DNA of 64,000 bases from Archegozetes longisetosus (Eukaryota; Arthropoda; Arachnida; Sarcoptiformes; Trhypochthoniidae). The notes beneath the pieces were generated by a model. It was not told the origin of the DNA and did not search any database. It saw nothing but the letters and a program-made list of their open reading frames with translations. Below, piece after piece: positions 13,701-25,738 of the stretch. The DNA is taken from contig JAEMBT020000006.1 in NCBI GenBank assembly GCA_018873245.2, positions 193,804 to 257,803 on the forward strand, read 5' to 3'. Both the position numbers and the translations under genes were made by a program. Within the stretch, counting starts at the first letter, position 1. Each line of letters starts with the position of its first letter.

Positions 13701-16700
13701 AGTTTTTCAATTCTTTTTATCACTACTTGTATTAGCGGTTTGACAGTTCTGTTTGGGGTAAACACTAAAAACAAATTAGATATAGTTTAATAACAAAGTT
13801 TATATGCACATTAAGCGCTGTTTTCTTATTAGGAACTTATACTGAATGTTGTGACGATACACTCATTTGATGAGATTTGTGTTTGCCTTAAGGGAATTCA
13901 TATTATCGAAAGTAACGAATTTTGTCCAAAAGACTAACTCCACTCTTGGCTTATATCAAACTTATTGAGACACTCAGTTCCGAGTCTATAACTCTTCAGA
14001 TGGAATATTAGACTATATATTGACATCAAAATCCTTTCTCTCAATTTGTCAGCCGATAATATTTAATATTATTTAATACTTTCAGATCTCGCAATGCGAG
14101 CAAAAGTCACACAAAACTCATCGAAAAAATAGTCGCTTCTCAATAACTTTTAATAATATAAATATTTAGTATTTTATGCATTGCTTTACAATTTCTTATG
14201 TAATCTCAAGTTTTTTCACATTAAGAAAGTTTTGAATATTAAATTTGTTATCAGCACTGAAAATATTTTCGGATATATTTTGTGTTTTTTATGCATATAT
14301 TTATGCAAATATTAGAAATTTTGTCTCTTCTTATCGTCACTTTTAATATGCTTTTGGTTTCAGTGTTTTTCTTCAATGTAAGAGTAATGGAATCGCAAAC
14401 GTGTGATAAAACTTAAGGCGAATAACATTACAGTTATTGTGAACTAAGAGATTAGGCTTTGATCGAAAGCAATATTCAATAGAAAGCAATGGATTTATTT
14501 GAGTTAAAGCACTCCTAAAATGTTGATATTTAAGAAAAATGTGACAAAACATTAATTTAATCGTTAATTCTTTTGATAGTTATTCTGGAGTCCTATCAGA
14601 TCAACGTTTATGATGAATACGTGATTCGCGGCTCTATTGCGGTGTTTAAGTGTCAAATCCCTTCTTTTATTAGAGAATATCTTATCGTCACTTCTTGGGT
14701 ACGAGACGACGGATTTCTGATCAATAATTCACTCAAAACAGGTATCAAATTATTGTATGAAAACTAGATTCACACAATAGCCGATATTGATTTAAAGGAC
14801 TGACTGAGATCTATAGCAAAAGCAAAACTTTACGCTAAAGCTCAAGAAAAAGATTGATATTCTTTACCGAAGCATAGCTTCAGTGTTTAATCTAGAACTG
14901 GTTTCACTTTGCAGACATTCAAATATAACATTATTTTTGCATTGTTTAGGCACAAAATATTTTATAATAAATGGCGATCTTTTCATAAATGGTGTTTCAA
15001 ATGCCGATGGATTTGCAGGTCATAGCTATAAATGTAATGTTAGAAATAGATTGACTGGAGAAACGCAATTGAGTTCTTCTGCTGGAAAACTAATAGTAAC
15101 GGGTATTGATCCTACAAAATTTCTCTTAAAGTACCTTTTGGTCACTGTTTTTCTGAATCAATGTTAGATCCGAGCGCTAGTATTCACCCAAGAATCAAAA
15201 TGGCTCACAAAGAAGTGATCGCTGATGCGGGCTCTGATGCATATCTTGTATGTGTGGCTCAAGGATTCCCAACTGTTTCCTACCAATGGATCAAATTGAG
15301 AGGAGATAGTGATTCATTAAAACCACATTTCATTAATGAACAATTGATTGATAACTCGGGCATTTTATTGTTGCGAAATATTTTGCCTCATATGAGAGGA
15401 GTTTATTCCTGTGTAGCAAATAATAGTGTAGGACATGATAAATTTGACACTCAATTAATTGTTAAAGAAGTAATTAGTGTTGAACTCATTGTTAGCTCTA
15501 ATAAATTAGAAGTTGGAAAAGAAATTCTACTCAACTGTTCTATAAGTGGATCACCAGTTAATTCATTGAAATGGACCAGAAATGGTTTACCTTTGAGTCT
15601 GAGCCCGAACATCAAACTATCTAATCGTTTGTTATCGATACTATCTGCAACTCGCAATGATATCGGATGCTATTCCTGTCGTGTTAATGATGAAACTGAG
15701 AGCATAGTCTCATCAAAATGTCTATATCTGTCTGAAGACATGCCTCGTTTCAAGTCTACATTCAGGCAACATATCCTTCGACCCAATGATCGATTGTCTC
15801 TTCGCTGTATAGCCTCGGGCACTCCAATTCCGACCATAATTTGGTCGATTGACTCAAATCCCATTCCTGACAATCACCGCATTCAATTCGGAGATTATGT
15901 CAGGTATGATAAGTGCTAATCAGGTCTCCATAATGAAACAAAAATACTAATTATTTTAAATGACTCCAAATTAGAATCTATTTGTGAATAGAGCTCATAA
16001 ATCTTTACTTAATGACCTTTAGTTAGGAGTAAACCGGAGAAAATAGTTTGCGAGAACAACAAAAACAACATTAATAGAAAACACATTAATACTGGAAGTG
16101 TTCGTCTGAGCTCTGAGCTCTTATCTGTAAAAATTAGATTCCAATTCTACACAGATTTAGTTGATTGGACCTAAGATTTTCTTACTCTTAATTGAGTTCT
16201 TACTTCATTTGTTATTTAAATAATTTAGTTAAATAAGTAGTTTGTTTATAAGAGCGCAATTTTTTGTACAAAATTAAGAGTTCGAGTCCAAAGGAACACT
16301 ATTTATAGTAATTGAATCTTAATTATATAAAAATATTTTCTTTCAGCTCAAACGGAGATACTATAACAAGTGAGAGTTGACCATATTATTTAAACTTTAT
16401 TCTATAGTTCTTTTATAGTGAGTTAAATGTGTTTCACAAATATGTCACTTTAAAGCACGTGAAAAACTAACTTAGACATTAAATCACTTTAAACCTCTAA
16501 TAGACAATTTAGAGTTCATTTTTTTCAATATCTTTAAAACGTCAATTTATTGAGTCGTTTGTTTGCTCGTATTCAATTCATGTGAAATTGCAAATGAGCA
16601 AAATATTGATTCACTCAAAACAATACTTATTTGCCTGCAAAACAAAACAGATTTTCAGTTAATCAATTTGAATGCCAATTTGAAAAAAGAAAGTGTGACG

Positions 16701-19700
16701 CACTCAAAGCTTTTATCAACTTTTAAAGAGTTCAGTTCAATTCTGATAAAAGTTGAAAATGGCTCAGCTTTAATTGATATGAACATGCATTTGCTTCTCA
16801 CTAGGACTCACGAAGTGCCGGGTCGGTTTTGAGGAAATGTATATATTTTTGAAAAGTACTCGTCGAGACAAGTTCAACGGTATATATCATTGCCGCCCGA
16901 GACGAGGTCAAAGGTAAAAAATCGGGGGGCCCAACTTTGTGGAATGGTCTGAACCTAGTCATGTTGGGTATCATTCGATTCAGCATCATGAGTAGATTTC
17001 AAATATATCAGTGTTTTAACTTTAACTCAAGTTATCCGCGCACAAACAGTCAAATTTTGAATTTTGCCCAAAGTTGGGCCCCCGATTTTTGATCTTTGAC
17101 CTCGTCTCGGGCGGCAATGATATATACCGTTGAACTTGTCTCGACGAGTACTTTTCAAAAATATATACATTTCCCCAAAACCGACCCGACACTTCGTGAG
17201 TGTCCTAGTCAGTCAAGTTTATTCTGATATCCTCAAAAGTTTTTGTTTCGTTTGGTTTATGGTTGATAGTTAAACAAACCATAGTTTGGTTCAATTTAAT
17301 GCTTCAATTGATTTATTGTTAATTGAACAATTAGAAGATTGTGGTCCTCCTTTCTAGTCTTCAATTTGATATTTCATTTAATTTAATGAATGCATTAAAA
17401 CAAATATTATTTACTACTCACAAAAATGATTTCAATTTTAACTTTGAATCAATTCAATTTATTGCTGTCTAAGGTTATGTCAATATAAGTCACGTAAGAA
17501 TAGAAGACAATGGAATCTATGAATGCAAAGCAACTAATTCCGCAGGTATTCAAAACAATTTAATAATGAGTCTAACATGTTATTTCAATAATTGCTATAA
17601 ATTGTTGACAATCAGGCTCAGTATCCCACCAACAAAGCATTGCTATCATTGGTCAGCCTTTTATTAGACAAATGCCTAATATTAGTGTTATTGATGGCCA
17701 AACTTTGGTTTTCAGGTATGTCTCGAACATCATATTAATGACAATGCATAACATTTTAGGAATATATTCAATCAAAATCTGTAGTAATCCTGTCCGGTTC
17801 ATAAGTTATATATTGCTATAATGCAAGTGCGCCAAATATTTGTTAAAGACCTAAACTCTCGTCTCACCTTTAGATGTCCTATCGTTCAAATTGAACCAAA
17901 AGATCCGAAAATAATATGGACTAAAGGTACTGTTCTCAACACTTATTGTTATTACAAACGTTGGCAATAAATCAATAATTGAATATGAAATGTCATCTAT
18001 TATTAAGCTGATAATTTTTCACAAGCTCTTAGCAAGAACTTTTACCACACAATATGTTCAGAGCATTTGAGTCATATTTTGAAATTCTGGATAAATATAA
18101 CTAAAAGACAAATTATTAATCATTCAATATGTAATAGATGGGAGAGTAAACTGTTGCTCAACAATTTGCTTAGTTACTTCAAGATTCAGTTTTAGGGCAA
18201 TATATTTTTTACCGTAATCTTTGTTTCGTTCTTTTGATCAAATAGCGAATAAAGAACTTTCGTTGATCTCTGAAAGACATAAAGTGTATGAAAACGGAAC
18301 TTTTGTTATTCGGGATATGAATCGCGAGTCTGACAGAGGAAAATATAGGTGTCGTGCAATATCTAGTTCTGGAGAAGAAACCTATCAAGACTTGTATATC
18401 GATGTTTTGAGTCAGTTATTAGTAATTTCCTTATAAAAAATATCGAATTAATGAAGCAATTAATATTTTACATAGAGAAACCGGTTTTATCCCAATTTTC
18501 GTTTCCATCGAGCCTAACATCTGGAATGCGAGTCATCATAACGTGTAGTATTCTTGAAGGCGATCATCCAATCAAACTCTTTTGGTTATTCGATGGACAA
18601 CCAATCGATAGCACATTCCTTGATGTTGAAGAAATTTCAATGGGAGGTAAATAATAATTGATTGGGAAAATGCTTTTTGTTTGAAAATATGCGCCTATAA
18701 TCAGTTTTATTTTATATTAAAGATATGGGAAGTTCTCTACTGTTTCGTAAGGTTAATAGGAAGCAGTCTGGACTATATACTTGTGTGGCACAGAATTCAG
18801 CTGGAAATACAACTTATAGCGCAAAAATGATAGTAAGAGGTATAGCAAAGAATCAGACAGAAACAGATTTATTATTCCTTTGGAGAGCACATTATGCAAA
18901 ATGTCATAAACTTTGGTTTAGTCAATGCTTTCAGAGCTCTCCTCCCATTCCCACTCATTTCCATTTTAATGCCTGTGTTTTGACTTGAATGCAGTCATCA
19001 ATCATTCTTTTAAAGTTATTCCGCTTTATTAACGACTCTAAAAGATTTCATTTTTTTAAATTTGATTCTTCTTTTATTTTTTACTTCGATTATCTTTATT
19101 TTTGACTCATATTTTCGTACTATTTGTTATAATAGTTCCTCCGGTTTGGAAAATAGAGCCGAACGACAAATCCGTTGTAGTCGGAGAAACGGTTCGTTTC
19201 GATTGTCAAAGCGATGGATTTCCGCCTCCAGTCATCCGATGGAAAGCATCTACAGGTCTGTCAATCAATCGAGATATTTTCTGCTTTAGTCTCGCTTTTA
19301 TTTGTTCAATGCGACGCTCACATATCGAACAAGCTTTAACCTGGACAAAGTTTAATCAAATATTATTGAGTAAATGAGCCATTTCTGTAACAATAAAAGA
19401 CTGGTTTCCGAATTAAAGTTAGTTACTCTATCATTTATTCATATTCAGCTTTGAAACTCTTGCCCAGTCATACACTACAAAAAAATAAAATAGCCTTTGT
19501 TAAAACAGTTTTGAGGAAAAGATGAGTTTGACGCTTTAACTAAGACTTTAAATTTGAAATGAAGTCACAAACTAAATGATCGCCCGTTAAATAGTTGAAA
19601 AGCATCGTTTTAATCTACATTAAGATAATAGAACTTTTAAGTATGCTTAAACCAATTAATAATAAATGTAAAACTATTGATCATATGAAAATTTGAAACC

Positions 19701-21199
19701 ATTCAAACAAATTTTATGAAAATCACAATTATTTATGTTCAAAATTTTCAAAAATAACCAAATCTAAAAAATACAATAGTGGCGACTAAAAATTGAAGCC
19801 TTCAATCGTAATTTGGATGTTTTGGCTCAAAAATTTGAACTTCATATAAGATCCTCTAAAAGCGGTCGCATAAGAGAAAAAAGTGATCGATAAATACCTT
19901 TGGGTAAAAAATGCAAATAAGAATAAATTACTAAAGAATCAAGTCGATGCCTAAAAAATGATTTATATTATCTATTTTGATATTCCCTGAGCTTTGTTCT
20001 AATTTTGTCTGTATACTAACAGCAGTAAAAATTGAACTAAAATCTATTATTTGGTGTGCATTTATTTACTTCGATAAACAATATGTAGATCGAAGTATTG
20101 AAAAATAAATCATAACATTGAGTGGAGTGCAAAATAATATAATCGAGACAAATGTGATCATTTTCTATCAAAAGTATTAAAACTTAAAAATATTTTAAAC
20201 TTGATTTGCGTTCAAATCTTATTTTTCAAAGTATGATATGCCCTATAATTATGAGCTAAGTTAGTTACACTTTTTATAGCAGCTCTTTTTAAAATAATAA
20301 TCAATAAAAATGTGAAGTCTTCATTTAAGAAATTGTTGTGATATTGTTTAGAGTGCACTTAAGTCTGGAGAAAAATCAAGTCATTTAATAAAGAGATTAA
20401 CTTTTGTTCGAGTCTTTCATTTTTACATTTATTGTTTGGCTCTAATTATAGTAAAAGCTTTCTTCTAAATAAATTTGTGCTCAATATTTATTTGTGTTAT
20501 TATTGTTGCTGTTGTTTAGGCGCTCACAAGAATGACTTCAAGTCTGTTTCGAGCAATTATCACATTCAGTCTCTGGAAAACGGATCACTTGTTATAAAAG
20601 AAGTGGAAAAGTCTGATCAGGGACTATACGTTTGTGAAGCTGGTAATGGAGTCGGAGTCGATATTTCGATTGTGGTCAGGCTATCCGTCAATATCGGCGC
20701 CCATTTCAAGAAAAATTTTCAGCTCATTCGTGTCCTAAAAGGGGATACGATCCGAATCACGTGCGAAGCTTTTGGTGAAAAGCCTTTGTCTATAAAATGG
20801 ATTCGAGACCGAAATGATATCGATTTGATTAGTGATAAGAAGTGAAAGCAATTTAATAGCCATTAGTGTTGTTTTGTTTTGTAAAAAGTTTTTTGTGTTT
20901 GAATTTGTGTTTTAGATATACTATAACTGAGAAACAAACGACCGATGGCTTAGTCTCAGAACTGATGAGTCCGTCAGCCGAGAGAAAGGATTCGACACAA
21001 TTTGGATGCATTGCATTCAATCTTTACGGCCAGTCAGACATGAATACACAATTACTCGTTGAAGAAGTGCCCGAACCACCAAATGGACTACAAGTAGTCG
21101 ACATTAACAGTAGAAGTGTTTCACTTAAGTGGTCGATCCCTTTCTCTGGAAATAATCCAATTTCCAAATATATCATTCAATGGAAAACAGACAAAGGTT

Positions 21200-21251
<52 letters not shown>

Positions 21252-24200
21252 GTAATGCACTCACTACTAGTACTCAATACTAATACAATATATGCCACAA
21301 TTTGCCTACAAATATGACCTGTTGCTTACATCTGAATTATAATCCATATTCTCCTGTCCGTTTCGTATTAGGAATACTATTTTAAAAAACTTTTCCACTA
21401 CGACATCGATTAATTAATAAAAAATAAAGCTTTCCATAGTGTTATATATATATATTGAATGATGATTTTGATCAATAAGAATGCAAGTTTCGTTGATATT
21501 TTAAAACTTCGGCATTAATTAATTAAAAGTTTTTCCGAATAAGCGATATTTGCGTTCATACATGATTATAAGGCATAAAAATCTGATTTAACAAATCAAA
21601 CATGACAGTAGCTTACACCGTGAGGATCTTTTATATTGTTTGAAAGCCGTCCATAAGTTGACGTCAACTTTGCCATAGAAGCTCATAAAAAATGAATCAC
21701 TTTAAACAGTTGTTACTACTGTGAACACAACTAAATTGAAGCTCACAATTTGATGCCAATTATAAACTTTGATAACATAGAGCTCGTTTCAATTCTAACC
21801 AGAGAAAAATGAAAGATTTTAATGAAAATAGAATCATACCTTTGCTTGGGGGCTACGATTTGTAGAATCTTAATGATATAATTGTGGATCAGAAGACTTT
21901 AATATTTAGCAGATAGCTATATATTATCTTAAAAAGCACATAAGCAAATCGTTCAAATTATTAATGACTAAGTTTTTTCTTTGAACCAGATTCGTGGGAC
22001 ACAAACTCTTATTCAACAGAATTTCATTCTAAATCAGAAACTCAGCTGTCAATAACAGATTTAAAGCCTTTAACTAAATACCATTTTCGCATTTATGCTA
22101 TAAATGCAATCGGAAAAAGTGATTTCAGTGAAATCAGTGCCACAACTGATGAAGAAAGTGAGTCCTCTACCAGTATTAACTATTTGGACAAAATATAATT
22201 ATTTAATATTCACTTTTAAGTGCCTTCAAATCCTCCGACTGATATCAAAGTATTTTCTTTGAGCTCGAAATCTCTCAAAATAAGTTGGCGGGTATTTCTA
22301 CTAAAGATATGTTTTTTTCAATATTTTAATCAATTTATTAATTATTCAAAGCCTCCAAATGACAATAAAATACCAACAAGTGTCAAAGGATATTATATCG
22401 GATACAAAGCTGTCAATTCAGAAAAGCCGACGACTTTCAAAACTATTGAATTCACTCACAATAAAGACATGGAATTTATATTAAGTTCTTTAGAGAAGTC
22501 AACCAAATATTTAATAACAGTTCAAGCGTTCAACAATAAAGGTTTGAAACAATTTCCAGTTTTAACGTTTATTCTACGAGAAAAATATTTATAGTCAGAA
22601 CTTTCAAATATTTACGATTTCGGCTCATTATCTTAGATTATCATTGATTGATCTCATTGGATACTAAATTTTGTAGAAATTACCTTTTCAATAATCAAAA
22701 ATTCAGACAAAATATATTCGCCAAGCGGACTTTGACAAAACTTCAGACTTAAGATTTTGTATATTTCAGGCGCAGGCCCACAATCTCAAGAAGTTTTAGG
22801 CGAAACTCTAGAGTAAGTTTAGTTTCTAGTTTTTGTATCAGAAATACTTATATCTTTACATTTTTGCCAAAACTTAGGAGTGATCCACCTTTAGCTCCGA
22901 AACTAAAACTATTGGATACTTTGGACGCGACTTCAGTTAATCTTACGTGGATTATCGATGAAGAAAATCCTATAAGAGGTAAGAAAGGAATACGAAAGTA
23001 AAAAGTAATCAAATTGCGATAAGTTTTGAACAAAATGATAAATAGGTAAACTTTAGGACAATTTAGTAATTTTTGGATATAGATTGTTTGCTTGATTGAA
23101 CAATTACTTAATACTGAAATTTGATTTTCATAAACTTTTATAGAAACGCAAACCTATCGTAGTTTTTGTTTGAATTTATCTTACACTATTAATAATCACA
23201 TTAAAAGTACAGATGAAAGCTAAAAGTACTATTTGAAAAAGGTTTCCGTATTTATTATCGTCGAATACCAGAAGAATGGCAGGAATATAAAAATATAATC
23301 GATGGAAATTTGAGGATATTTATGATAACAGGCCTTCGCTGTGGCTCTAATTATCAGTTCTATATAACAGCCTTTAACGATGCTGGAACGAGTCCAGCGT
23401 CGGAAATGGTTTCTAAAGACCTAACAAAAGTAGGAGGTATTTAAGCAATTGATTTGTTTGTTTCAATCAATAAATTGCTTCTGAGAAATAGACTTTTGCA
23501 AAATCATCAAAATGTAGAGACGAATAAATTGCTTTTTATATATATACGTTTAGTTGGATTGAGTCCTGAGAGAACTGCCTTAATATCAATAAATTCAACT
23601 GAAATAGAGCTACACTTGAATTCATGGAAAAGTATTGGATTTTGTAAAATAAATTACTTTAGAGTTCAATACAAAGAGTACAAACAAAACGAATGGATTG
23701 TTGTCTCTAATAATGTTTCGCCAGATTTGCAAATATTAACAATAAATGGATTAAAGGTATTGTCGTATAATTTTGTGATTTTATAATATAACTAATTAAA
23801 TCATAATTGAATTATTGTTAGCCTTCCATGTGGTACAATCTATTGATTTGTGCGCACAGCGACGGAGACGTTGTTACAGGTATTCTAATTATTTCACAAA
23901 ATTATTGTATTGTCCGCTCTAAACCTTCAGCACAAAACTGAGTCACTATCCCTAACGAGAATCCATTATTAATAAGAAATGTCTTCTCAACGATAGAACT
24001 TAGTTTAACGATAGAGATAAACAAGACCTGAAAATATGAATGACCAAAACCTTCATATTATTTCAATTAATGTCGACTTTGTTCTCCATAGAAGCGGAAT
24101 ATGTTTTCGCAACTCTCACAGAAACTGGAGGTAAACTACTGTACTAATTAGAGGCAGGTATGGCAAAAGTTTAGACAATAATCAGTCAATTTTGTATTAT

Positions 24201-25591
24201 AAGGAACGATTGCACCGCTTACCGCAACTGTAACAACAGATACTGCAGATAAACGATACAATCGATACTTCATTATATTAATTCCGATCTCATGTGCTAT
24301 TAGTGTCTTAATAGGTCGTTGTCTTATTTATTCAAACTAGGGCGATAGGGCGACCAAGTGTCCCGCATCCTGCATGCACACTTTGCAGGACGGAACATAT
24401 CATACACTTTAAAATTTATCTTAAAAATTTGCCATTTATGTTTTACTTAATGCAAACAATGCAATTTTGTTGTCAACACGTTTCTTATCTTAAAATATGT
24501 GGAAGTCTTTAGATAAAAAGAACTTCAATCCGTTTATCAGATAAACTTTAAAGTCTTGTTTTCATTTACATTGTGTATGACTCTTATAAAGTGCAGTTAT
24601 CATTCATATCTTTAGTTTATATTTCAAATAATTATTATTTCAAACTTCAAACAAATTAAAACTTTCAAAAAATATTTGATAAGAGACCCAATATTTTGTC
24701 CCGCATTTGACAGTTTTTGACTTGGTCACCCTAATTCAAACTTATATTGAATTTTTTGAATAACTTTTTTCTTTAATCTTTAGTCATAGCATTTGTCATA
24801 ACTTACATTTGTTTGAGAAAAACTAACAGTAATATTACGAATATCAACGAGAACGATTCCAATTATTCTGAAATAAAACGCGATTCAATATCAATGACAC
24901 AAATTATCAAAAGTCAGTATTATTTGAATTAAAAGTTCAAATTGATTAAACACTATCTAAATTTTGTGTTAATTAGAAGAACCAAAAAACGAAAGTCAGG
25001 CTCATTCTCAAGCTTCCCTCTACTCGAGTCATTATCCCATACCTTACGCCACTTCAAGATTTCTGATTAATTCAGCTCCAGAAATGTCTTCCTATTCAAC
25101 AACAGCTCAACAAAATTGTTCCCTTAATCATATTAATGAACATCCGTATGACTTGCCTTCATTTGCGAAATCAGTTAATAATCACTTAAATTTATAGTTC
25201 AATCGTTGATAAACATATTTAAAACCAACTTTTATTATTAGAAAAGACGAGAATCTCAGACGTCAAACGAATATCAAAGTCTATTATTAACTGAAGATTC
25301 AGCAAAAATTATGAACAAAGGTTCGGATTTTATTTATTCTCTCAAGTTGAGATTCAAATATTTTTGTTTCATTAAAAACGGAAGGTCTGACAAATTCACA
25401 GGTCAATCGAAATTTTAAACAAAAGTATGTGTTGTGAACAAATATATTTCTTTATTTTAAAAAATTGATTCAATTTTTTCACAAAAAGTACGAATAGATT
25501 GTCGAAAGCAGATGATAACTCCAAAAATGATTGCTTACTCGCACAAAATGAATGTGAACTGCAATTAAGGAAAGAAAAATGTATGAACTAA
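6729..25591 (+). CDS. Dscam: Dscam-like Ig/FN3 transmembrane receptor, 30 coding exons
   Basis: Cell-surface adhesion or recognition receptor of the Dscam family. Coding exons: 6729-6813, 6930-7241, 14580-14741, 14950-15102, 15168-15903, 16347-16369, 17474-17545, 17617-17715, 17874-17926, 18246-18410, 18476-18646, 18723-18839, 19136-19255, 20520-20841, 20916-21196, 21990-22157, 22221-22291, 22352-22541, 22770-22812, 22878-22978, 23242-23436, 23554-23756, 23822-23879, 24092-24130, 24204-24314, 24784-24912, 24977-25173, 25242-25320, 25385-25424, 25489-25591. All borders are GT/AG and phases match, except at exon 8 (one base short near 17700). Predicted layout over about 1532 residues: signal peptide 1-28; Ig1 (EPPNRVDFF, a Dscam Ig1 hallmark) to about 132; Ig2 to 237; Ig3-Ig9 to about 914, each with its Cys pair (YSC, YRC, YTC and similar); four FN3 domains to about 1313; membrane helix near 1334-1360; a tail with PYATSR and HPYDLPSF. 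The last two FN3 domains resemble FN3-5 and FN3-6 of canonical Dscam (CGSNYQFYITAFN; EWIVVSNNV; WYNL), so two FN3 domains and Ig10 seem missing. No duplicated exon cassettes were seen. Start: the only ATG giving a signal peptide in phase with Ig1. Confidence 0.87.
7490..7579. repeat. (GA)n microsatellite
   Basis: About 45 uninterrupted GA dinucleotides, followed by a short GCAGA-type tract (7579-7593) and preceded by three GAGT units. It lies in intron 2 of the Dscam-like gene, about 250 bp after the Ig1 exon. The open frames on both strands through it (Arg-Glu and Leu-Ser runs) are repeat artefacts. Confidence 0.97.
9458..9504. repeat. Tandem repeat, 12-bp unit, about 4 copies
   Basis: The unit ATTGATGTAATT repeats almost perfectly 3.9 times in intron 2 of the Dscam-like gene. 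Confidence 0.95.
10658..10714. repeat. (GT)n microsatellite
   Basis: About 28 GT dinucleotides, then a short AT-rich tail with alternating TATA/CATA words to about 10743. It lies in intron 2 of the Dscam-like gene. A minus-strand frame of Thr-His runs across it is an artefact. Confidence 0.97.
16801..17208. mobile_element. MITE-like palindrome in a Dscam intron
   Basis: Two arms of about 145 bp (16801-16943 and 17062-17208) are near-perfect reverse complements around a spacer of about 120 bp. The outer ends read CTAGGACTCACGAAG and its complement. The arms contain a run of G/C (the GGGGGGCCC region) that is unusual for this AT-rich DNA. There is no coding capacity. It lies in the intron between the Ig5 micro-exon and the next Ig5 exon. 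A TA-type target duplication inside the terminal CTAG is possible, so the superfamily is unassigned. Confidence 0.85.
21207..21248. repeat. (TC)n microsatellite next to a splice donor
   Basis: About 21 TC/CT dinucleotides, starting ten bases after the donor of exon 15 (exon end 21196), the first FN3 half-exon of the Dscam-like gene. Confidence 0.95.
24339..24733. mobile_element. Short inverted-repeat element with 9-bp target duplication
   Basis: A 395-bp insertion in the intron between the two exons that together encode the Dscam-like membrane helix. The inner ends are inverted (GGGCGACCAAGTGTCCCGC on the left; a matching GCGGGAC...CTTGGTCACCCT arrangement on the right). The 9-mer ATTCAAACT occurs directly on both sides (24330-24338 and 24734-24742), as expected for a target-site duplication. 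There is no coding capacity. The TAGGG-type ends and an 8-9 bp duplication suggest a hAT-like non-autonomous element. The left end carries about 7 extra bases (AGGGCGA) before the inverted part, so the exact end is unsure. Confidence 0.75.
25174..25197 (+). CDS. Alternative Dscam tail end by intron retention
   Basis: If the donor at 25174 is not used, exon 27 of the Dscam-like gene runs on for seven codons to a TAG at 25195-25197, giving a tail ending VNNHLNL. If it is used, three further exons (25242-25320, 25385-25424, 25489-25591) join in matching phases (0, 1, 2) and add about 74 residues, ending at a TAA at 25589-25591. Both are inference from frame and splice consensus. The phase agreement over three short introns favours the longer form being real. 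A poly(A) signal AATAAA at 25739-25744 would serve either form. Confidence 0.5.
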   Translation, partial: VNNHLNL

Positions 25592-25738
25592 TGATTTGTC
25601 AACTTTAAAAATGAAAGATTGGTCTCTAGATCTTTGAAAGAGTACATTAAATAGGTTTATATACCATTCAAAAATCTGGAATAATGTTGACAAAAACTTG
25701 TCAAGAGACACGATCTTTCATTTTTGATAATGAACTCA

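Larger units (their letters stand above)
7242..14579 (+). other. 7.3-kb second intron of the Dscam-like gene
   Basis: This is the largest intron of the gene, between the Ig1 exon and the first Ig2 half-exon. I looked for extra Ig2-type exons (a Cys followed by a SWVR-like motif, or a YxC ending with a phase-1 donor) and found none on the plus strand. It contains the long GA tract at 7490-7579, a four-copy 12-bp tandem repeat at 9458-9504 and a GT tract at 10658-10714. Large introns near the 5' end often hold enhancers, but nothing specific can be read here. Confidence 0.6.
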
